Notes under the pieces: generated by a model
What the model was told of the DNA's origin: nothing
The model's database searches: none
The model's input: the letters and a program-made list of their open reading frames with translations, nothing else
Made by a program: the position numbers and the translations under genes
From: Dehalococcoidia bacterium UBA1141
Lineage (GTDB): Bacteria > Chloroflexota > Dehalococcoidia > Lucifugimonadales > UBA3495
NCBI GenBank assembly: GCA_002311385.1
Contig: DCAE01000047.1
Span: 116,735 to 180,734 of the forward strand
Length of the DNA stretch: 64,000 nt
Direction of reading: 5' to 3'
Shown here: in pieces, positions 26,896 to 36,268 of the stretch
How positions within the stretch are numbered: position 1 is the first letter of the stretch
Layout of the letters: every line of letters starts with the position of its first letter

Positions 26896-27555
26896 ATGGT
26901 AAGTAACCAGGCCCGCCAACCGGACCGGGCGGATGTGCCCGAAGTCGTGGTCACCAGGTTGCCCCAGTACGTCCGCGTTCTCAACCGGCTCTTGGAAGAA
27001 GGAATCGAAGTCGTAAGCTCGCAGCAACTCGGTGCGCAACTTCAAGTAACTCCAGCTCAGATCCGAAAAGATCTTAGCTACTTTGGTCGCTTCGGCAAAC
27101 AGGGAAGAGGCTACAGCGTCCGCCATCTCCACGATCGCCTGCGGGATATTTTGGGCTTGAATTCTTATTGGAACGTGGCGGTGGTGGGTGTTGGTCGCTT
27201 GGGCCGGGCAATCCTGAGCTACCCCGGCTTCACTCCGGACGGATTCCACTTGGTTGCCGCCTTCGACACCAACGAAGATGTGGTGGGTCTGCAAGTGGGG
27301 GATTTAACTGTCCGCTCTATTGATGAACTGGAGGAAGTAGTCAGCGGGCAAAACATCAGCATAGCCATCGTAGCTGTGCCTGTGAGATTTACCCAGGAGG
27401 TCATCGATACCTTGATCGATTGCGGAGTTCGGGCCATCCTCAACTACGCTCCAACATCCCCACAGGTTCATGATGGAGTGAGGATACGCAACATCGACCC
27501 GGTAATTGCCTTGCAGTCCATGACCTACTACCTGGCCGACTCCCCGGAGCATTAG
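26896..27555 (+). CDS. rex: Redox-sensing transcriptional repressor Rex
   Basis: Rex senses the NADH/NAD+ ratio and represses respiratory and fermentative genes when NADH is low. This 219-residue protein has the winged-helix DNA-binding part (residues 15-80, with S-Q-Q-L-G-A-Q-L and Q-I-R-K-D-L-S-Y-F-G) and a Rossmann domain (V-V-G-V-G-R-L-G-R-A near residue 95), then the F-D-T-N segment. It points towards the ATP synthase operon, from which it is separated by a strong shared terminator. Confidence 0.95.
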   Translation: MVSNQARQPDRADVPEVVVTRLPQYVRVLNRLLEEGIEVVSSQQLGAQLQVTPAQIRKDLSYFGRFGKQGRGYSVRHLHDRLRDILGLNSYWNVAVVGVGRLGRAILSYPGFTPDGFHLVAAFDTNEDVVGLQVGDLTVRSIDELEEVVSGQNISIAIVAVPVRFTQEVIDTLIDCGVRAILNYAPTSPQVHDGVRIRNIDPVIALQSMTYYLADSPEH

Positions 27556-27586
27556 AGTTTTTATCAATTCAGACTATTTGAAACGG

Positions 27587-27621
27587 ATAAGGGCGGACCG
27601 ATAATATCGGTCCGCCCTTAT
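27587..27621. terminator. Bidirectional terminator between rex and atpC
   Basis: A perfect 16-bp stem (ATAAGGGCGGACCGAT against its complement) encloses a 3-nt AAT loop. It lies 32 nt after the rex stop and 36 nt after the atpC stop on the other strand. T-runs are short on both sides, so efficiency is uncertain, but position and stem strength fit a shared terminator. Confidence 0.82.
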
Positions 27622-27656
27622 TGCTTAACTATCGCCGTAGCTTAGAGAACCAGGGG

Positions 27657-28103
27657 TTATGCCGAAGAACCCGCTCCCGGCGAGATCGCCCCGCCCCTAG
27701 CTCTGCGGCGTCTGACCACGTTCAGTCTAACCTGAGCTCGGCGCATGGCTCCCAATGCCCGCTCCATTTCCAGTTCCGACTCCTGACCGGCTATTCTTTG
27801 CTGGGCTCGTTCAACGGCCTGCTGAGCCCTGGATTCGTCAATCTCTTCCGACCGCTCACAGGCATCGGCCAGAATGGTCACCTTATTGCCGATTACCTCC
27901 ATGAAGCCACCGGTGACGGACATGTAGGTATCCGCGCCTTCTTTGCGAATCAGGATTTCCCCAGGTTGCAACATTGTCATTAGGGGGGCGTGGTGCGGCA
28001 GGATTCCCAACTCTCCGTCAATGCCTGGAGCCACAACCATATCCACGTCATCGCCAAAGACCTGGCTTTCCGCTGTTATTATTTCCAAAATCATGCCCGG
28101 CAT
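27657..28103 (-). CDS. atpC: F1Fo ATP synthase subunit epsilon
   Basis: The epsilon subunit couples the rotor to the catalytic head and can inhibit ATP hydrolysis. This 148-residue protein shows the beta-sandwich domain (G-E-L-G-I-L-P-H-H-A-P-L) and a C-terminal helical hairpin (about residues 88-130) rich in Arg, Gln and Glu. It is the last gene of the operon, 5 nt after atpD, with the 27587 terminator beyond. An alternative start at the internal ATG at 28094 would remove only three residues. Confidence 0.93.
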   Translation of the reverse strand: MPGMILEIITAESQVFGDDVDMVVAPGIDGELGILPHHAPLMTMLQPGEILIRKEGADTYMSVTGGFMEVIGNKVTILADACERSEEIDESRAQQAVERAQQRIAGQESELEMERALGAMRRAQVRLNVVRRRRARGGAISPGAGSSA

Positions 28104-28108
28104 AACTT

Positions 28109-29560
<1,452 letters not shown>

Positions 29561-30424
29561 CTAACTTTCTAGGGCTATCTGGCCGCCAACCAAGTCCAAC
29601 AATTCGTTGGTGATGCTGTCTTGGCGCAATTTATTCATAACCAGCGTTAGGTCATCTAATAGTTCGTTTGCGTTGTCCGTAGCGGCGCGCATGGCCACCA
29701 TTCGAGCCGATTGCTCACTGGCTATGGACTCCAACAACGCATGGTAGACTTCCATCTCCACGAACCGGGGCAACAAGCTACCCAACACCATTAGATTGTC
29801 CGGCTCGTATATGTAGCCAACCCGCTCTCCGGCAGTGAGTTCCCCAGGCTTGATGGGAAGCAATTTCTCCACGACTGCCGTCTGGCTCATGGTGGACACA
29901 TACTTTGTGTAAGCGAGATAGACTTCGTCTAATTCCCCTTCGGTGTAGCCATCAATGAGCAAATGGGAGATTGGTGTTGTGTCTGCCAAAACAGGCCGCT
30001 CACCCATGTCCGTGAACACTGCCTGCACATCTTGGCCGTATCTCACCATGAAATCCCGGCCTTTCCGGCCCACCGCAATGACCCGCGCTGGCGCCGATTG
30101 GTCGAGGATGAACTGGGCGACCCGGCGGTTAAGATTGCCATGCAATCCGCCGCACAATCCACGGTCTGGGCTAATCACCAATATTCCAACCCGTTGTACC
30201 GGTCGGACTTGCAACAGCGGATGGGCTGCATTTCCGTCTTCGCCGGGCTGGGCAGCCAAGTGTCCAATGACTTCCTGAATCTTCTCGGCGTAGGGACGTC
30301 CCTGGGTCACCGCAATCTGTGCCCGGCGCATTTTTGAGGCTGCGATCAAAGACATAGCATTGGTCACCTTGCTGGTGTTGCCAACGCTGCGAATTCGTAA
30401 CCTTAAGTCTCTAACACTGGGCAC
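29561..30424 (-). CDS. atpG: F1Fo ATP synthase subunit gamma
   Basis: The gamma subunit is the central rotor shaft. This 287-residue protein begins with the coiled-coil segment (R-L-R-I-R-S-V-G-N-T-S-K-V-T-N-A-M) and ends with the matching C-terminal helix containing M-R-A-A-T-D-N-A and the I-T-N-E-L-L-D segment. It is separated from atpA by an unusual 399-nt insert that holds a small split gene and a palindrome. Confidence 0.95.
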   Translation of the reverse strand: MPSVRDLRLRIRSVGNTSKVTNAMSLIAASKMRRAQIAVTQGRPYAEKIQEVIGHLAAQPGEDGNAAHPLLQVRPVQRVGILVISPDRGLCGGLHGNLNRRVAQFILDQSAPARVIAVGRKGRDFMVRYGQDVQAVFTDMGERPVLADTTPISHLLIDGYTEGELDEVYLAYTKYVSTMSQTAVVEKLLPIKPGELTAGERVGYIYEPDNLMVLGSLLPRFVEMEVYHALLESIASEQSARMVAMRAATDNANELLDDLTLVMNKLRQDSITNELLDLVGGQIALES

Positions 30425-30475
30425 TTTCTAAAAATCTCCTGGCACTCGCCTAAAGGCCTTTCCAGTCTGCTGCTC

Positions 30476-30502
30476 AAATCCCCTTTCCGTAAAGGGGGAT
30501 TT
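30476..30502. repeat. CCCCTTT/AAAGGGG palindrome in the atpA-atpG gap
   Basis: AAATCCCCTTT and AAAGGGGGATTT form a hairpin with one bulged base around CCGT. The core matches the palindrome at 7421-7437 and resembles that at 2413-2448. Inside the atp operon it might reduce read-through or stabilise mRNA ends. Confidence 0.6.
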
Positions 30503-30515
30503 CCTCGTTGTTAAA

Positions 30516-30754
30516 TTAAGCTTCAGATTTCTTTTCCCATTCCCCATCAAACCAATCAAACCATTTCTCCTGCTCCTCTTTGCTAGGAGAACTAGCCATC
30601 ATATCCCTTCCCTCATTGGCTTATGAGCATCGTCAGTAGAACTCATAAAGTGCGTACTACTTTGCTTTAGTAAATCCATGGTTGTCTCACCAAGAAAAAC
30701 CTCATCACATCCACCCTCACCATTCATTATTTCTTTACATGTGAAGTTTTTCAT
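30516..30754 (-). pseudogene. Small DUF1059-like protein, split by a frameshift
   Basis: Two overlapping frames encode what looks like one protein. The first (30599-30754, 51 residues) begins with K-N-F-T-C-K-E-I-M and contains G-C-D-E and A-H-K-P-M-R-E-G. The second (30516-30602, 28 residues) continues with K-E-E-Q-E-K-W-F-D-W-F-D-G-E-W. The join reads ATATGATG, so stop and start overlap. Adding one G at the preceding GGG would fuse them into about 80 residues, matching small cysteine-containing proteins often labelled DUF1059. Coupled translation of two peptides is the alternative. It lies between atpA and atpG. Confidence 0.55.
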
Positions 30755-30823
30755 TCTTTGACTCTCGATATAGCAATGTGCAAAATGTGGCGCTCAGCGA
30801 AAATTCGGGCCTAGCTTTCCAAC

Positions 30824-32335
30824 TTAAGCAGCAAACGTACCCTTAAAATCATTGATCGCTTGGGTCAGCCTACCTTCAATTTCTTCAGTAAGGTCACCGG
30901 TATCCGCGATGGTCTGCACAATATCCGGATGAGTGCTGCTCATGTAGCGCATTAGCTGTTCTTCGAAGTCGGCGACACGGTCCAATGCCAAGTCCTCAAT
31001 CAACCCCGCATTTACCGCAAACAAAATTACGACTTCCTGCTCCAATGGCATGGGAACGTATTGCCCTTGTTTGAGCACCTCGGTGGCCAGCTGGCCGCGG
31101 GCCAATTGGGATCTGGTGGCTGCGTCCAAGTCGGAGGTTCCAAACTGGGCGAATGTGGCTAATTCACGGTACTGGGCCAAGTCCAGCCGCAGCCGGCCCG
31201 CCACCCGGCGGATTGCCCGGCTTTGGGCTGCGCCGCCCACACGAGAGACGGATAGTCCTACATTTACCGCTGGCCGAATCCCAGAGTTGAACAATTCGGT
31301 TTCCAGGTAGATTTGGCCGTCGGTGATTGAAATCACGTTGGTGGGAATATAGGCGGAAACGTCTCCGGCCTGCGTCTCGATAATCGGGAGCGCCGTGATG
31401 GAACCACCGCCACTGGCATCATCCAGCTTGGCCGAACGTTCCAGCAAACGGCTGTGAAGGTAGAAAATATCCCCAGGGTAGGCTTCCCGTCCGGCAGGAC
31501 GCCGTAGCAACAAAGACATCTGGCGGTAGGCCCATGAATGCTTGGTCAGATCGTCGTAGACAATCAGTACGTCTTTGCCTTGGTCCATGAAGGCCTCGGC
31601 CATGGCGCAACCGGAATATGGCGCTATGTACTGTAATGGCGCCGAGTCGGACGCTCCCGCGTTCACGATTATCGTGTGACTAAGGGCATCGTTTTCTTCT
31701 AGGATACCGACGACTTGAGCAACCTTCCCTTGCTTCTGGCCGATGGCCACATAGATGCAAATTAGGTCGCCGCCCTTCTGATTGATGATTGTGTCCAGTG
31801 CAATGGCGGTCTTGCCCGTTGACCGGTCACCGATTATCAACTCGCGTTGTCCCCGGCCAATGGGAATCATGGCGTCGATGGCTTTGATTCCCGTCTGCAC
31901 CGGCGTATCCACCGACTTGCGGACCACCACGTTGGGAGCAACCCTCTCCACGGGAAGAGTGGCGGTCGCATTGATTGGCCCTTTTCCATCCAGTGGCCTT
32001 CCCAGAGGGTCCACCACTCGGCCAATCAATTCTTCCCCAACTGGAATTTCAATGATGCGGCCCGTAGAACGGACCCGGTCGCCTTCCTTGACCCCAGTGG
32101 GATCACCCAAGATAGCGGCACCGACTAAATCGGATTCCAAGTTAAGAGCCAAACCTAAAACGTCATTGCCGAAGTCCAGCAGTTCGTTAGATCGCACACC
32201 TTGGAGCCCTTGGATGCTGGCGATTCCGTCACCAACCTGCACCACTGTCCCAACGTCCACCAGAGTCAAGTCACCGCCAAATTCTTCAATCTGGCGCTTT
32301 ATTAGAGATACAATCTCCTGTCCCCTAATCCCCAT
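30824..32335 (-). CDS. atpA: F1Fo ATP synthase subunit alpha
   Basis: The alpha subunit carries the non-catalytic nucleotide sites. This 503-residue protein has the P-loop G-D-R-S-T-G-K-T (near residue 170), the A-I-G-Q-K segment and the arginine-finger region [10 protein letters not shown] near residue 370. The length is normal. It follows atpH by 23 nt in the operon order typical of bacteria. Confidence 0.97.
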   Translation of the reverse strand: MGIRGQEIVSLIKRQIEEFGGDLTLVDVGTVVQVGDGIASIQGLQGVRSNELLDFGNDVLGLALNLESDLVGAAILGDPTGVKEGDRVRSTGRIIEIPVGEELIGRVVDPLGRPLDGKGPINATATLPVERVAPNVVVRKSVDTPVQTGIKAIDAMIPIGRGQRELIIGDRSTGKTAIALDTIINQKGGDLICIYVAIGQKQGKVAQVVGILEENDALSHTIIVNAGASDSAPLQYIAPYSGCAMAEAFMDQGKDVLIVYDDLTKHSWAYRQMSLLLRRPAGREAYPGDIFYLHSRLLERSAKLDDASGGGSITALPIIETQAGDVSAYIPTNVISITDGQIYLETELFNSGIRPAVNVGLSVSRVGGAAQSRAIRRVAGRLRLDLAQYRELATFAQFGTSDLDAATRSQLARGQLATEVLKQGQYVPMPLEQEVVILFAVNAGLIEDLALDRVADFEEQLMRYMSSTHPDIVQTIADTGDLTEEIEGRLTQAINDFKGTFAA

Positions 32336-32358
32336 GGATGTCTCTCCTCAGTACCGGC

Positions 32359-32910
32359 TTATGCTCTCGGTACAGCAACTTCTGTATGCAATTGATTTCG
32401 TAAAGAGTTCAAACGTGACCGGGTGCTTCCATCTAAAAGCCGGTCACCAATCTGTATTACCAAGCCTCCCAAGATGGACTCATCCACCTGGGTCGAGACT
32501 ACAACTTCTTTTCTGACCAACTCGGCCACGAATTTGGTGATTCGATCCAGTTCTCCGGGCTCCAGCGGCACCGCCGAAGTGACCTCCACCCGTTGCCGTC
32601 CCCGGTGCTCATCCAGCAGTTCCAAATAACCATCTTTAAGGTCCGCCGCCACTTTCACCAGACCCTTGGTTACCAAAAGATTGACCATGTTGCGCACCAA
32701 GGGGTGAATCTGTTCCATCACCGCGTCGACGGCTTTTATCTTATTCTCAATCGAAACATCGGCGTGTCCCAGAAGCGCCCTGAAGTCTTCATCTTGGAGC
32801 ACACCATGGACGAAGTCCAAGTCGCCTTCCCACTGGTCCAGTTGGTCTTGCTCTTGGGCCAGTTCGAAGATGGCTTGAGCGTAACGTTTTCCTGAGACTT
32901 TAGGTGCCAT
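32359..32910 (-). CDS. atpH: F1Fo ATP synthase subunit delta
   Basis: The delta subunit ties the alpha3beta3 head to the peripheral stalk. This 183-residue protein shows R-Y-A-Q-A-I-F-E-L-A at the N-terminus and the C-terminal segment G-G-L-V-I-Q-I-G-D-R-L-L-D-G-S with S-R-L-N-S-L, diagnostic of the OSCP/delta family. It lies 8 nt from atpF. Confidence 0.95.
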   Translation of the reverse strand: MAPKVSGKRYAQAIFELAQEQDQLDQWEGDLDFVHGVLQDEDFRALLGHADVSIENKIKAVDAVMEQIHPLVRNMVNLLVTKGLVKVAADLKDGYLELLDEHRGRQRVEVTSAVPLEPGELDRITKFVAELVRKEVVVSTQVDESILGGLVIQIGDRLLDGSTRSRLNSLRNQLHTEVAVPRA

Positions 32911-32918
32911 AAATCTTA

Positions 32919-33497
32919 TTAAGCCCTAGGTCCACTGGAGGCTTGTTCGCCCTCTTCCAGAACTTGAGAAATCAGCTCTTCGTGGGCCTGACGGTCCAAG
33001 GAACGACGGATTACACGTTCGGCAGCCGTGATGGCCAAGTCGCCGAAATTAGCCCGCACCTCTTGTACCGCTGCGTCTCTCTCCCTCTGGATGTCGGCTC
33101 TAGCCCGCTCGACGAAGGATTCGGCATCCTTCCTGGCCTGGCCCATCTGCTCTTCCTGGAACCTTGCTGCGGCTTCCCTGGCCTGTTCCAGCAACCGCTG
33201 CCCTTCCCTTCGAGCCTCGTTTAGCTGATCTTCTATCGCCTGCTGGGAACCGGCGGCATCCGCACGAGCCCGGTCAGCGGCCTCCAAGCTCTCTCGAATA
33301 CGCTCGGATCGCTGGTCCAGCACCTTCAAAAGAGGCTTGTAAGCAAACAGGGTCAAAATGCCCAGCAGCAACACGAAGTTGATGAGATAGGCGATTAAAC
33401 TAGGGCCGTTTATTCCCAGATCGGTGATTCCCAATAGGGGGATTGCTCCCGCCATATGAGAAATCAAGCTGGCAATGCTAGCTTCAATTACTATCAC
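32919..33497 (-). CDS. atpF: F1Fo ATP synthase subunit b
   Basis: Subunit b forms the peripheral stalk. This 192-residue protein has one membrane segment (about residues 35-53, L-I-A-Y-L-I-N-F-V-L-L-L) followed by a long charged coiled coil rich in Ala, Arg, Glu and Gln. The GTG at 33497 has GGGAGA 5 nt upstream; an internal ATG 14 codons later is possible. It lies between atpE and atpH. Confidence 0.94.
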   Translation of the reverse strand: MIVIEASIASLISHMAGAIPLLGITDLGINGPSLIAYLINFVLLLGILTLFAYKPLLKVLDQRSERIRESLEAADRARADAAGSQQAIEDQLNEARREGQRLLEQAREAAARFQEEQMGQARKDAESFVERARADIQRERDAAVQEVRANFGDLAITAAERVIRRSLDRQAHEELISQVLEEGEQASSGPRA

Positions 33498-33530
33498 GGA
33501 TGTCTCCCATACGCTCGTAGCCCAAGCGAG

Positions 33531-33812
<282 letters not shown>

Positions 33813-33956
33813 TTATATTGCCTTTCCGCCAACCTAGTATTGCGGATGGATGATTTCGGATCCCGGTTAACAGGCCGCGGGTTGCCGCCTATGGCTTTAA
33901 CCCGCTTTTGACTTTTCGATTGAACTTAGATAACCGATCTTAGAAATCCAATGTCC

Positions 33957-34934
33957 TTAATGCTCCTCGTGGCGCACCGCCACCGACAAGAACACCACGG
34001 TCAAGCTGGCAAAGATAACCGCTTGAATCAACCCCACCAGCAACTCCAACCCGAACACGAACTGGGTGGCCACGAAGGGCACCAAGAACGTAATCATGAT
34101 AACCAGAATTTCGCCGGCCGTCATGTTGCCAAACAACCTGAATGTGAAGCTGACCACCCGGACCAGTTCACTAACTCCCTCAAGGAATCCCACGAAAACA
34201 TCTATCACACCGGAGGGTTTGCCTCTTAGTAATTTGCCAAAGGCGAAGAACTTCTTGAAGTAGCCCAGGCCGTGAGCCCGCAGGCCGTAGTACTCAACGA
34301 ACACAAAGGATATTAGCGCCAGAGCCAAAGGCATATTCAGGTCGGTGCCAGCGGACTTGAGCAGGTGGGCTTTAATTTCACCACCCTGAACGAAGCCAAC
34401 AAATTGGTAGAAGGGCAGAAGGGCCAACCAGGCATTGAAAAGAACAAAGAAGAATATAGTCGCGATAACCGGGAATGCCCTACGTGCCATCTCCGGGCCA
34501 AGAACGCTGGTGCAAAAGCCCAAGACGCCCTCGTACAATACTTCTATCACACTTTGGAATCGACCGGGAACAAAGCTTCTTTTTCTGGCGCCAAGTACAA
34601 AAAAGAGGATTATGACGATGGTGGCAAACCAAGCGGATAAAAGGGTATTGGTTACGGCAATCTTGGAGGCGCTCATGGGAGTGAAGTGAGCTTCTTCTTC
34701 GGAACCATCTTCGGATGCCGACTCTGCGACTTCCGACAAGCCTAGGGACTCATTGCGCGTGGATGCGGGGAAAATAGGCTGTGGAGAGAGGTGAATCTCA
34801 GGCTTATCAAGAAATTGCTCTGTGCCGAACATGGCCGACCCAATCGCCCCAAACACGAACCCAACCAACATCAGCACGGTCAGGCCAACGCCTGCTAGAA
34901 TCAGAAGCTTTTTTGCCCCGGCACCCGATGGCAC
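33957..34934 (-). CDS. atpB: F1Fo ATP synthase subunit a
   Basis: Subunit a provides the ion half-channels. This 325-residue protein has an N-terminal membrane segment, a charged outside loop of about 60 residues rich in Glu and Ser, and then the conserved core with L-R-x-F-x-N-M (S-F-T-F-R-L-F-G-N-M), where the essential Arg sits, and G-L-I-Q-A-V-I-F. The start is a GTG with GGGAGG 8 nt upstream; its G overlaps the TAG stop of the preceding gene. Confidence 0.93.
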   Translation of the reverse strand: MPSGAGAKKLLILAGVGLTVLMLVGFVFGAIGSAMFGTEQFLDKPEIHLSPQPIFPASTRNESLGLSEVAESASEDGSEEEAHFTPMSASKIAVTNTLLSAWFATIVIILFFVLGARKRSFVPGRFQSVIEVLYEGVLGFCTSVLGPEMARRAFPVIATIFFFVLFNAWLALLPFYQFVGFVQGGEIKAHLLKSAGTDLNMPLALALISFVFVEYYGLRAHGLGYFKKFFAFGKLLRGKPSGVIDVFVGFLEGVSELVRVVSFTFRLFGNMTAGEILVIMITFLVPFVATQFVFGLELLVGLIQAVIFASLTVVFLSVAVRHEEH

Positions 34935-35191
34935 TAGTGCTGCCTCCCGTTATCTGGTCCGCGCTTATCCGTTCGGTTCAACCCTTTGCTCCCATAAATG
35001 ACCGGTTGGACCATCTTATACAAACCCCAAAAGGCAAGGACAGAACCGAGTACTGTTCCTAGTAGAGTAAAGAGGGGTGTGATTCCAATCAGTTTATCTA
35101 GTCCGAGTCCCCCGAGGACACCCAAAATGATACATCCGGCCACATACCAGCCGAGACCCATCAGGCGTAAGCCAACTACCCACCAATCCAT
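34934..35191 (-). CDS. AtpZ/AtpI-family ATP synthase accessory protein
   Basis: This 85-residue membrane protein has two hydrophobic helices (about residues 8-30 and 36-60) separated by L-D-K-L-I-G, with a basic/polar tail, as in the small AtpZ/AtpI proteins that help assemble the c-ring or transport magnesium or calcium. It is the first gene of the operon and its stop overlaps the atpB start. A GTG at 35221 would add ten residues but has no ribosome binding site; the ATG at 35191 is only slightly better supported. Confidence 0.75.
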   Translation of the reverse strand: MDWWVVGLRLMGLGWYVAGCIILGVLGGLGLDKLIGITPLFTLLGTVLGSVLAFWGLYKMVQPVIYGSKGLNRTDKRGPDNGRQH

Positions 35192-35258
35192 CACCCCGCC
35201 AAACTTGGTGAATAATATCACTAAGTATTTTCAAAGTCAATTGAGACTGGAGATAAGT

Positions 35259-35295
35259 ATTTCGCAACTATCCGATATAAATATATCCGCGAAAT
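35259..35295. promoter_or_regulatory. Inverted repeat upstream of the atp operon
   Basis: ATTTCGC at 35259 is mirrored by GCGAAAT at 35289 around an A/T-rich centre. It lies 68-104 nt upstream of the first atp gene, where a promoter or operator is expected. No clear -35/-10 pair stands out. Confidence 0.35.
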
Positions 35296-35373
35296 AGACA
35301 GGTCTGATTCATATATCGTAATGATTGAACCTATCTACGGCGAATTCGATCTCAGTGATTAATATTTAGGCTA

Positions 35374-35460
35374 CCCTGTTCCGAAGTCTTCCAAGTCCAG
35401 GGTATTGACGATTATTACTTGAGCTGCCCTTTTCCGAAGTCTTCTAAGTCCAGGGTATCA
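35374..35460. repeat. Tandem duplication of the 3' end of the bifunctional nuclease gene
   Basis: A 34-35 bp segment containing CCGAAGTCTT and AAGTCCAGGGTAT occurs at 35374-35408 and again, as the real gene end, at 35427-35460, offset by 53 bp. On the minus strand the extra copy still spells L-D-L-E-D-F-G before a stop, downstream of the gene's own stop. Confidence 0.85.
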
Positions 35461-35969
35461 ATGAAATCAGTGAATGCGGACATACGCCGCAGTTCTTCTT
35501 CCGTTGGCTCAGCCTTGGCGGGTTCTCCCGGCGGCGCAGGCTCAACCCCCAAGGGTTTTCCGGTATCTTTATCCAATTGAATACCAGCTTTGTCCAGCAC
35601 CGATTCCTCGGCGTATATGGGGACCTGAACTCGGACTGCCAAGGCCACTGCGTCACTGGGCCGACAATCTATCTCTTTGGTTGTTCCGTCGGTCTGTATG
35701 GTGATTTTTGCGTAGAAGGTATCGTTCTGTAAATCGTTTACCAAGATGTGCTGCACAGACCCGCCCAAGGTGTCTATGATTGTACGCAGTAAATCGTGGG
35801 TAAGCGGGCGGGGGACGGACAAATCCTGCAACTTGACTGCTATGGCATCCGCTTCGGCAGGTCCGATCCAGATGGGCAAGTACCGGTCGGATCCCTTCTC
35901 CTTCAGGATTACCACCCGTTGATAGTTCATCGGGCTCACCCTGATACTGTCTATCGTCATTTCCAGCAT
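35415..35969 (-). CDS. Bifunctional nuclease family (DUF151) protein
   Basis: This 184-residue protein contains the DUF151 core (about residues 5-130): Y-L-P-I-W-I-G-P-A-E-A-D-A-I, then H-D-L-L, then C-R-P-S-D-A-V-A-L-A. Members show RNase/DNase activity in vitro; the role in bacteria is poorly known. The C-terminal third is acidic and Pro-rich. The ATG at 35969 has GGAGG 8 nt upstream; a longer frame to 36035 has none. It is transcribed away from the Lon-like gene, and a partial copy of its 3' end lies just downstream. Confidence 0.88.
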   Translation of the reverse strand: MLEMTIDSIRVSPMNYQRVVILKEKGSDRYLPIWIGPAEADAIAVKLQDLSVPRPLTHDLLRTIIDTLGGSVQHILVNDLQNDTFYAKITIQTDGTTKEIDCRPSDAVALAVRVQVPIYAEESVLDKAGIQLDKDTGKPLGVEPAPPGEPAKAEPTEEELRRMSAFTDFIDTLDLEDFGKGQLK

Positions 35970-36268
35970 TCCTGCTGCCTCCGTACTTCGCCCTAGATTC
36001 GGAAAAATTGTATGCCCAAGAGAAATTACAGTCAACCCAATGAGAGCCTATTCTACCAGTGAAAATAGATTCGGACCGCCCGCACCATGCAATTGCAACC
36101 TCCCATGGCGCGAAAGAACATTCGCTGTCGTTCTCGCCCCTGAGTCTGAAAGCCGGCTCGAGCATCTTATGAATATAACCGCATGCATCAACCTAAATCC
36201 CCGAGTGTATAATCAGGCTTAACGCACGCCTATAACCCACGCCTACTAAAGTGAATGTGAGACGTCTA

